The position numbers were made by a program, and so were the translations under genes. From Glandiceps talaboti (Eukaryota > Hemichordata > Enteropneusta > Spengelidae), in assembly GCF_964340395.1 (NCBI RefSeq), contig NC_135549.1:30682332-30746331 (forward strand): a stretch of DNA of 64,000 nt, in the 5' to 3' direction. Positions 11,222-22,200 of the stretch are shown here, in pieces. Under the pieces are notes generated by a model, which was not told the DNA's origin, ran no database searches, and saw only the letters and a list, made by a program, of their open reading frames with translations. Numbering within the stretch: the first letter of the stretch is position 1; every line of letters begins with the position of its first letter.

Positions 11222-13256
11222 GGGACCGGTCGGTTTCTTCGGCCTGGGGGCGGTGGATTGGTAGGGGGGTCACCCTGTTTTTGAAATTGGCAGTAGGGGG
11301 GGGGGGGTCATGCTGTTTTGAAAATTGTGGATAGGGGGGTCATTGTGTTTTATATTTTGATGGAAGAAAAAAATCCTTTCTATAATGGCATATAGCCTTG
11401 TCTGATGTCAATATTTGTTCTTGTCCCTGTTTCTTACATGAATTCTTTAATATTACTTATTAGTTCAAACATAACTATACATATACATATACATGCATTA
11501 CCTAGCTACCACACTAGTTACAGAACATGTCATGTAAATGCTTGGCTGTTTCACAATCAATGCTTCACTTATATTGCATTTTGGGGCAAAAGTGAACTTG
11601 AAGGTTTCGTAATGGCAATTTTCATAGATAGTTTATAAATGAAGTTAATCTAAATTGTTCTACTCGTCATGATATTGACACTACAAATCACCACTTGTCA
11701 TCAGATTCCAGTTTCTATTATACACTAGGTATGACCACCTAAAGTTCTCTAACATACCGGTGACTTTATTATACATATATTAATGCCCCTATACTAATGT
11801 TACATGTCTATTTTATGTGATATAGGAAACTCATTTAAAACGTACATTTAGGTTAGCTTTTTGAAGCTTGGAAATATTACCTCAAAGGTTATGAATAACC
11901 TAAACATTGCCTTAGTATCTCAAGCAAAAAACTCCATATCTGCCAGGGGGAAAACCCCAAGGACTTCCTCACCCCCAGAGGTCACTCATGCATTCAACCA
12001 ACAATCAGATGCACCAACAACCTTTTTACTGTCATAATGGTATTAAACTTTTCTTAAATATTTTCACCCTATTCTAATTTGAGATGATATTGTCTTTTCA
12101 AGATGTGAAATGTTTGCCAAGATAGTCTAAAATTGCCTTAATCTCCAAATCTACCCAACCAATGATACTACCATTAGATGTGCTGACCTTTACTACATGT
12201 ATATAATGATGCCATTTAACTTTTTAAGAACATATTTCAACCCTTAGTGTAAGTTATAAAGAATAGTTTCTGATACTTGCTGTCTTGTAAAGCATGGATT
12301 AAGTTATTGCTTGAAAGGGTCTAAATAGCGTAAATATTGGCTATAAGAGTAAAAATCCCCCCAGGGCTAATAGAGGGAGACCCCCTAAGACCCCCCCCCC
12401 CCCCGCATGAGGTGGGCATATCCCAGTCTCAAGCTCTTCCCCTCTTACTGTCAAGATGCTATCAAAGTATATTTCAAAAGTATTTCAACCCTATGTAGTT
12501 GTTTTTTACATGTTGGTGTTGTCTTGTAAGGCTTGGAAATTATTGTCTGAAAGGGTCTGAATAGTCTCAAAATTGACTTTTCAGGGAAAAAACCTCCAGG
12601 GCTTCTAGGCGGAGACCCCCTAGAACCCCCCCCCCCCCATGAGGTGTACACATCCCAGTCTCAAGATCTCCCCCCTACCTCTTACTGTCAAGATCCTATC
12701 AAACTATATTTCAAAAATATTTCAACCTTATCTAGTTGCTTTTTACTGTCATGTTGGTGCTGACTTGTAAAGCTTGGAAATGATTTTCTAAAAATGTCTG
12801 AATAGTCTCAAAATTGACTTTTCAGAGTTAAAAACCTCCTGGGCTTCTAGGGGGAGACCCCCTAGGACCCCCCATGACAGCTGTACATATTCCCTTCTCA
12901 AGTTTTCCCCCTACCTTTCACTGTCAAGATGCTATTAAACTCCTTTTCAAATATATTTACCCTGTGTAGTCAATTATTATAATTATGATAGTGCTAACCT
13001 GGGATCTTATAAAGTAGATGCAAGACAGTCAAGCAGTCCACACTGAGTCACGATCAAAAATTACCTGTCACTCATGTGAATATCATATATATGGGGGGGG
13101 GGTCATCACGTTTTAGAATTAAGTGATAGGGGGGGTCAGCCTGTTTTGGGTTTTACAGATAGGGGGGGGGGGGGGGGTCAGTGACTTTTTGTCGACCCGA
13201 TTTAAGAATCCACCGCCCCCCCCCCTCCCCCCAGGCTGGAGAAACTGACCGGTCCC
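11222..13256. mobile_element. Non-autonomous PIF/Harbinger-like DNA transposon, about 2.0 kb
   Basis: The ends are inverted repeats starting gggaccggtc(g/a)gtttct, followed by a G-rich run and ggcggtggatt. They are flanked by the 3-bp direct repeat TAA (11219-11221 and 13257-13259). A TWA target duplication with GGG-starting termini is typical of PIF/Harbinger. The G tracts near the right end (13086-13180) are longer than on the left. Inside are G/C homopolymer modules and an internal tandem repeat, but no transposase or Myb-like frame. Confidence 0.7.
12030..12960 (+). repeat. Internal tandem repeat of about 235 bp inside the Harbinger-like element
   Basis: Landmark 'tcaag...cactgtcaagatgctatcaaact' recurs near 12430, 12661 and 12898 (spacing 231-237 bp), with older, more diverged copies to the left. 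Each unit carries 'cagggcttctag.ggagacccccta' followed by a variable C run (up to 14). The C runs (12390-12405, 12627-12639) are expected slippage hotspots. Confidence 0.75.
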
Positions 13257-13259
13257 TAA

Positions 13260-14010
13260 AGAGCTAGCCAAATCATCATGCAACAATCATCAACATTTGG
13301 GAACTGTTCGCCGATACATCTACAGATGGACTAATGTTTGCCATCAGATGAAATGCCATCCATTTACACAAAGTATAGGACTTGTGTTAGATTTGCTAGC
13401 ATAACTGTATGATACTTGCATCCAGTAAAGCACTATCAGGTCTTGTCTATACAGGTACCTCGCGTTGAAGATCCAGTGGGAACTTATCCACTTGTCATTC
13501 TTTTCATGAAAGGAGTTTTCCAAAATAGGCCTTTATTACCCCGTAATTGGTGGGACACGACAATTATGTGTCCGACTTCTCTTCCAAGATATCTGGATGG
13601 TTGTGGCTGAAAGGTGTGACTCTCTAATGTGTTATACCGTCAGGTTTGCTTACAGCGCAAGGAGTGCAAACTCTACATTTACTAGACATTGGACTTTTAG
13701 AATTGGTCACACGACTAACAGAACGGCTAAGCCAATCTGCTCGAGCTCCTTCCAGGTATTTATTGTTATTCCGGATCCTGCATATCCGTCAAATCCAACA
13801 CTTTAATCAAGTATTACCTGTCAACTACATCGGGTTAAAGGGGGATGGATACATAGATTATTCGTTGCATATGTGAAATCCTATAAAACATTCTATACAG
13901 ACACAGTATCTCACTGGATAACAAGTATACATGCGGATGTCCGCATATAACATGATATGTGTTTATTAACTCCACTTTTAGTAACAGAGCAAACCCTCTC
14001 AGTAAGGCTA
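13260..14010. other. Intergenic, nothing recognised
   Basis: No splice-compatible exon, repeat or RNA gene was identified. Short frames at 13416-13876 overlap on the same strand and have no recognisable domain. Confidence 0.45.
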
Positions 14011-14815
14011 AGGGAGACTTCAGTAATTGAAGATAAGGAGGGTTGGAGGAATGTGGGTCCACATTATACAAACGTTTTCCTGGGGAGTATTTTATAAAAT
14101 GGGAGTAGGGGAGGGTCACATTTCACTTTGACTCATTGTATTGTCTAGATTAGCATTATTTTGTGTTTGGCTTACCATCACTGCCACCGATAACAGAGTT
14201 CACTACTGCCACATTGAATTGGCTAAAGTTAGGGTTATGGAGAATTACCATGGTATGAGACCACATCATCAAATAACTGCTGACAACCATGTAGTAAGTC
14301 CATTTTGATATGAGGAAAGGTGTAGGTCTCACTGGATTAAACAGGCATAGTTGGGTAAATATTGGGGATAATGTTGTGACTTCAGTCCAAACAATATCGG
14401 GAGTGTGCACATCTAGTGTTTGGGAGTTAACGTCCGGCCTTCAGCTCAGCCACCGAGACCCAAACACAAGTATTGATTATTACTGCAGTGCTTCAATTCA
14501 CAGTGGTTGTTGGACTTGGGGAGATAACTAATGCATTTATTAAACTTTCAACGTAGTGACAGCAGTGGGATTACGTCGTTTAAGCCATTGATTCTGGGAC
14601 TAGCATCCTAAATTTACTATATCTGACAGCATTTACACCATTTTTTTATATTTCAACTTGTAGAGGGTCATGTTTTAGAGTAAGGCAATTGAGGGAGGGT
14701 CACCTTTTAGCACAACGGAATCTGGGAAGTGTCCTATTTTATGTAGCAACTTGGGCCTGATTTCCTCAGCCCCCTCGTGTAATTAATGAAGGTTCCCTAA
14801 AAAGAGTGCGCGTTC
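14011..14815 (+). repeat. Diverged dispersed repeat, copy 2 (paired with 1010-1812)
   Basis: Co-linear with the copy at 1010-1812, in the same orientation relative to the window. The two copies flank the plus-strand astacin and the intergenic region. Both end with a block resembling 'tgtaatta.nnaaggttccctaa'. The class is undetermined and no target duplication was identified. Confidence 0.5.
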
Positions 14816-15479
14816 CAAAAGCATATAAGGTGCGTGGTCAACTACTTTTCCATTTGTAAAGTCTTACAACAAGCCTCCAACTATTGCAGCAGAATCTGGA
14901 AAGCGTTTTTAAAGCGCTTTACTGACTTACAATGGCCACAATTGGCTACTGAGCTGCTACAGTTGTTAACGTCATAAGATTGTGTAATGTTTAATTCATA
15001 GCCACATTGACCTTTGTAAATAAGGCTCCATGGTTTGGTAAATCGTGGTGTAAAAATTATTCAACATAGTACGAACATCTCGATTCACACAAACAGTCAT
15101 CTCATTTCTGTAAATAGAAGGAACAGAAGCAATCAAGAAGAAATTTGTAAGCTATACATAGGGTACACTGACAAAGTAACATATTATCTTCCTGTTTGTA
15201 CATGAGATAAAATGAGGTGCGGAAGCACCGAGTGGAGATGTTCTTCCACTGCATGTTCATCTATGACTTTCGCATACACACTTACACGTACATTCAAAGC
15301 AGGTCATAGTGGTCGGCTGTCAGACATTTTGATATTTCAGAGACAACTAAGAATCACTACTTTACTACTTAAGTGATATATAGATGGTTTACAATTTTAT
15401 TATGACTTTAAACCCCTGTATAGCATAACTGGAAAGAGCTGCTAGCAATAGTGGGCATTAAATATGTCATACATTGCTT
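14816..15479. other. 3' flank of the minus-strand astacin; nothing recognised
   Basis: This should contain the 3' UTR of the minus-strand gene. No clear minus-strand AATAAA hexamer close to the stop was confirmed. No other feature was seen. Confidence 0.4.
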
Positions 15480-15709
15480 TCAACATTGTTCACTTCTTTG
15501 GCCAATATCGCAGTAACCCCAGTCAAGGTTACTATTGTAGTAACACCACGCATAACCACCCTCGTCAAGGTTACGACAGTAATTGTGATCACCTACAGAT
15601 TCAATGCCTATTGACTTCCAGTTCATACAGGTAGAGCCACTTAGTGTGGTTGCCTTCGTACCTCGGTAGTCATATCCATCTTGTCTTGTGTAACATTCAC
15701 TTGTGGCCG
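15480..15709 (-). CDS. Terminal kringle exon of the minus-strand astacin
   Basis: This 230-bp exon has the same length and end point as the plus-strand gene's last exon. It encodes a kringle with [30 protein letters not shown] and YCDIG, ending EQC followed by TGA at 15482-15480. Its acceptor region is nearly identical to that of the next upstream kringle exon at 16121, because the tandem duplication included it. Confidence 0.85.
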
Positions 15710-18700
15710 CTGAATGAAATTTAAAAAAAAAGAACAAACACGATTTTAGATTATTTCTGGTGTCATTCTATTTAAGGACAAATATGTGTTGACAAAAATC
15801 TGAGGGTAAGGTAATTAATCTTTAGAGATTCCTTACCGTGGCAATTTTCACCAGGATTTCCAACATCACAGTAGTCATAACGGACAGATGGATCGGTTGT
15901 GTAACACCAGGCACTTTCACTATTGTCAGGATTTCGACAGTAGTTGTTGTTAATTACTCCCTTTTCCTCTAACGTTATTCGTTCAAAATAAACCTCTGTA
16001 TAACTGTGTGGATGAGGTGAAGTTGTTGACCAATTCTGACACGTTTTCCCAGTTTTCGTTGTAGAGACAGTTCCCCGGTAATCTGTGCCTTTTGAATCCT
16101 CATAACATTCACTTGTGGCCGCTGAAAGAAATTTAAAAAAAGAACAAAAACGATTTTAGGTTATTTCTGGTGTCATTCTATTTAAGGACAAACATGTGTT
16201 GATACAAATCAATAGTTAAGATAACATTTCTGAATTAATCTTTAGTGATTCCTTACCTTTGCAATTTTCACCAGGGTTTCCAACATCACAGTAGTCATAA
16301 CGAACAGATGGATCGGTTGTGTAACACCAGGCACTTTCACTATTGTCAGGATTTCGACAGTAGTTGTTGTTAATTACTCCCTTTTCCTCTAACGTTATTC
16401 GTTCAAAATAAACCTCTGTATAACTGTGTGGATGAGGTGAATTTGTTGACCAATTCTGACACGTTTTCCCAGTTTTCGTTGTAGAGACAGTTCCCCGGTA
16501 ATCTGTGCCTTTTGAATCCTCATAACATTCTTCATTGCTTGCAGAAACTGTCAATAAAGAATGATGAAAATATAATTACTGTAACAAAATAGAATGAGGT
16601 TAATGTGCTGTCAGTTTGCATTGTGTCGAACTCTTTCCTGTGGGCCATATACCAATGTATCCCTGGCAGACTACCGAAATAGAAAAGAAGTGTTATAAGA
16701 AACGAATATCTCAAACACGAATGAATGAATTAACGGATCGTTCTACACCTGTATCAGTCACCAACCACTCTGTAACTTCCTGTTCTGCGGTGGCTCCAGC
16801 CTTTGTCGGGTTCGGGGGGGGGGGGGAGTCGTCACTTACCCCTTGACTGAAGGTCCATCGGTCGTAGGATGCCGCGAAATGTTATCATTTGTTCTGTCAT
16901 CGTTTCCCAGGCTCCAGGCTGAAGGACCATCAGTACTATTCGGCTTACAAAACATAGCCTATTTGGTTGCCGTAACTGTCCCCACATTTTTTTCGCCGGT
17001 CACCCAAAACATATTCAATACCAAACAATCTATTAAAAACTATCGTACAAATTCCATTTGTCTCATAGGGGTAACTCTGTCTTGTCATGGCATTCCCACC
17101 TCAGTATTGAGAAACGTGTTTTTTCTTTCCCCAGTTAGACTCCAACTGGCTTGATTCTACTCTCAACATGCTTCACCTACCCCGTGGGCACAGCTTTCCT
17201 CCATATAGTTCGTATATATCGAATATGTCATTAACGAGGTCAAAAAACCCTTTGCCCATACTGTTTAAAAATGTTTGTTTTTGATCATTTGAATCACTCT
17301 CCTATTTATCCATTTAATCCTTGATTTGGAAGCGTGTGTTAAATGCACCCTTTAACAGAATATACTAAAGTTATGGAGGTAGATGGGGGGGGGGGGGCAA
17401 TTATCTAGCAGGAAATGTGACACGTCGCATAAGTTCTGAAATATATATGTTTGTGCTGTAATTCTTTCCATTTGTACTTCCTATCACAACTCATTGTTTT
17501 AGCTAAATCCAATCACGTTAAAGCTCGTTTACTACTTGGGTATCCAACCTACGTACCTCTAACCCATTTCAATCACTGCTATACATGACCGCGGGCCTGG
17601 TCATTTAAGGACAAAAGTGTTGACATCCAATTAAGAGAAAATGAACTTAAGATAAGTATTGCTGATGCATGTTTTTGAATTCCTTACCTATTAGTAAGCA
17701 GGTTTCACCAGGGTTTCCAACGTCACAATAGCCGATGCGGTCATTTGGATCGGTTGTATAACACCAGAGACCTTTACCGTCAGAGGTAGGGTTCCGACAG
17801 TAGTTGTTGTCAAGTATTCCCAGCTCAATAAATTTGTTCGGTCATTCAAAGCTTCTGTAATTGTCAAGGACCAGTTCTCGCACGTCTTTCCACTTTTCGT
17901 TGTTGATACAGTTCCCCGATAATCCTGACCTAGTAGCTCTTCATAGCATTCTCCGTTCCCAGGCAGAGCTATAAATCAAGATGCAAATATTATAACTATT
18001 TATCTAGCTGTTCACAAAATATTTTCATTCTGATAATTTTCTTCCAATATCCTTGATTATTTTCTCTTGTTCGACCAAATAGAGTAACTAATACTTCAAT
18101 ATTTGATAGAGATGAGACGAATACCCCAATCCATTCATAGTCCATTTCAATATCAACCCAATCTTAGAGCAATTAATGTGTATATCATTTAAACATATTC
18201 TTACCTTTATTTTCCAAACCAGTCATACCTGAAGAAAATGAATAAATTGTATTTAATTATATTGTATAATTTCAATCTTGTTGTGAATTGATAACCTAAA
18301 GTAATATTTGAGAAGATTTCATTTATTTTATTAATTTACTAAGAGGATGCCTCAATTACAGGTTCATAAAGATATTGTAATGTGAATTCAAAATTTCAGA
18401 AAGAAATAATAGAGCTAGGAATTTTCTCTGTTCTCAAGAGAGTTGCTGGGATTTTCCACAAGGCTTCGTGATCCAGTCCATCGTCCCTCTAGTAGTCTTT
18501 GTGAAAGTAAGCACATGTGCGTACTAAATTACCAGTGTATGTTACAGATAAGTTTGATGTGGAGACCAGATAAACGAGCAATAATCGACTTGGCTTCTGA
18601 AAAGTGGGAAAAACAACCAGCCATTTCATTTGCTTTTCCTTTGGGCATTTCTAATACTAGTATTTCATACATATATAATATCCATTCAATACAAAATACT

Positions 18701-19145
18701 CAAGGTGTGATAAAAAGTTAATTAATAAAACTCACCACAGTTGTAAAGTTTGTTGATCTTATACAAGTCCCATTTGCTGAAGTAGTTTCGTGAAATAAGC
18801 TCGATGTCTTCAGTCTTTGGAATGATTGTGGGTTGCCCATTCTTACTAAAGGCTTTGGAGTTGTAATGCATAACAGATTTGTAATCATATGGAGCACCTA
18901 GGGGGTCTATAAGTGTATGGTCATACGAGTCAAAGTTATATAGTTGATCTGGAATATATAATGGTGATATTTTTCATAGTTAACTATCATTCTGTACATA
19001 ATGACTCATTAATCTAGTATGACCAGCAAAATATATATATTTGACAGACAGTCAGTCAGTCAGCCTGTCAGTCAGTCAGTCAATCAGTCAGCCAGTCATT
19101 CAGTCAGCTAGTCAGTCAGTCAGTCAGTCAGTCAGTCAGTCAGTC

Positions 19146-19178
<33 letters not shown>

Positions 19179-19192
19179 GTCAGTCAGTCAGT

Positions 19193-19223
<31 letters not shown>

Positions 19224-22200
19224 CCAGTCTACCGAACAGGTTAGCAGCTGTGATATCAACTGATTGACAGAAATCAGAGTAATGAAGCTAAGACAATAAA
19301 TCAGCAAACCATTCAACCACTAACACTGAATTAACCTATCAGCTCAACACACACCGAGCATTAAACTTACCACCCGACCATTGAGTCAAGCACTCACCCG
19401 AATGACACAATCAATACGTTGTTACAATGGGAAATGAAATGAAATGAAATGAAATGAAATGAATGAATGAATGAATGAATGAATGAATGAATGAATGAAT
19501 GAATGAATGAATGAATGAATGAATGAATGAATGCATGCATGCATGCATGAATGGGTGAAGGTGAAGGTGAAGGGGAAGGGGAAGAGGCTGAATAATTAAG
19601 CAATATTTTGGTAGTCGGTAGAGACTAAGCTATTCAAATAATGAAATGTTTTATAGTCAGATAGACCGGGAAGTATTCTTTCTATGCATTTTTTTTGAGA
19701 AGGAACATTGTGACTGTTAATGATTACCGTCTTCAATGTTATCTTCCACGATGGTTATATATTCATCTCTATCTGTTCGGCTCTGTTCATGGTATGATCC
19801 CAGTGCGTGCATTATTTCATGTATCACGGTTACCAACGATTTGCAGCCTTCGCCTAAAGACAATCTTTGCATGCCGGTGACACGACCAATCGCTGACCAG
19901 CATCTATAGAATACAGTTGATCAAAGCCGGTACCATGAAGGGATAACAGTTTGAGTGACTGTTGTATTGTATTGTATTGTATTGTATTGTGTTGTATTGT
20001 ATTGTATTGTATTGTATTGTATTGTATTGTATTGTATTGTATTGTATTGTATTGTATTGTATTGTATTGTATTGTATTGTATTGTATTGTATTGCATTGT
20101 ATTGTATTGTGTTATGTTATGTTAATAATAATGTTGGGTTCTTATATAGCGCTTTCCCACTCCGTGCTCAAAGCGCTTTACAATTATTACCCCTGGCTCG
20201 GATCAGAACAGCACAACGGCCCTTTAGTCTTCCTCAACTCCCCGGGGAGCATACAATCCATTGCAGCCATTTAAGCGCATAGGATTAAAGCCTTCACATT
20301 GCAACCTACATCCTACCAGGCCCCCAGTTGTGTTGTGTTGTGTTGTGTTGGTGTGGTGTGGTGTGGTGTGGTGTCTTAACGTCCCGTGTTGTGCTGTGTT
20401 GCGCCCTGCATAAATGCACATGCACTCGTAAAATACTCACAGTGTTAGATGTTATTTCTAAAACGGAAAGTTAGTTCTACTTCTGCCAACATCAGTATAT
20501 AGATTAACGATATTGTAAATAGAAAGAAAAAAATGTCAAGCTCAAAATCTTACCCGCTCAGTGGCTCGAACTGGATGTAATCGTCCTCGTTCGTTCGTTC
20601 AACAAAGCGAAGACATGTTCTCTCATGGTAGTGTCTAAACCCCTCACGGATAAGACTTTTCATCGAGTCACCTGTTTATTTACAATCACTAAATATTTCA
20701 TCTTTGACATGATGTAGATTATATGGTGCACTTAGGCTACTGGTTTCTACCATAGACCTTATACTTCTACACAGGAGATGAAAATTGATATCTGATACGA
20801 ATTTACTGCATAAAAAAGGTGACGTTACTTTTCTTGAAACATGTACATGTACCATATCACATACACGGACACTAAGTACTTTCGTGCAAATCTGTAATTT
20901 AGACAGGACCCTAACAGCAAAATGTATGCACTAGTGTGTTTTCAACAATTTTCAAACTCAAATTTCTGTTCATTTTTAGCTCCGCTGTCAGCGAAAGCTG
21001 AAAGCGTAGCTTTAGGTATAGGTTGTATAGAGTATAGAGAGTAGAGTGAATCATAGGTGTCCGTCAAACTTTTATATTTTCATTATTTTCTCCGAAAGTG
21101 ACAGTTAGTATTCTTAGATATTTGGTGTGCATGTTCCCTAGGGGGAGGCTATTCAGATTTGTTCATGCTAAGTTGATCTGTGCCATTTTCAATTTTTTAT
21201 GATTTTTTTTCATAAAATGTCATTTTCATCGTCTCCGTGAAAACTTATTGTGAGATTGCTTTGATATCTGGTGTGTTGATGCGCAGGGGGTAGCTTACTC
21301 AGGTTTGTTAATTTCAAGTCAGCACATCTTCATTTTTATTTTTTATGATTTTTTTTTTGTAATTTGAAAAAAAAATGAATATCTTAATGAGCATAATGAC
21401 CGACGCCATATTGGAAATCAGTCGACGAGACTTTAAGTAAACTGCCACTTTTCAAAAGACACTATTGACATAATCAGCCAGTCCGCAACGTCCTTATTTG
21501 CATACTCTATCCTGATTCGACCAGAAGCTGAAGCTGACCTCATTTGACCGGACGATTTTCCACAGCAAGTAACAACACAGGACGTTCTTGGTACTCACTA
21601 AAATCTCACTTCAGACCCACTATAAAAATGTGATGTTTTCAGATAACATGTAACTTGTGATTCTATATTGTCGTGCAATTTGGAGTGACAGTGAACCAGA
21701 TTTAAGACAACTTGCGTAAGGAAGGCATGCGGCTGAAGTTATGCAAGAGCAGTCTAACTGCGGACTGTGAATCAACCAAATTTTGTTTATTGGCCGACAG
21801 TTCACATGTAAAGTTAAACGACATGAACGTGTCTTGCCATTTCCAAAATGCAAATATTTGGCAAGTAAAAATAATTAAAATAATCACAACTTTAATTTGG
21901 CTTCAGACTTTGCATTATGTGTTGCGTATCTTTCCCCGTTTTACATGTAAATCCTAAAAGGTTCTCTCGTCATGTCATCAGTGATCATACCACGAGGGGC
22001 TGCTTCGAGTACGAGCGAAGTGAGGCATGTTGAGGTATTTTGTTGAGAATTATAAATATTGCGAAATGTCAAGTACAAGGTTTAAATACAATGGAATGAT
22101 GAAAAAAAAATGGCCGAGTCTGCTGACAGGCGCCGCGCCGGTCACAAGAAACACTGTAAATTCCATCTTTCTTAGTTTCCGTACGGCGACAACCCCAGGT

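Noticed and set aside
14310-14531. 73-codon plus-strand frame
   Set aside because: It lies inside the diverged dispersed repeat and has no counterpart in the other copy at 1010-1812.
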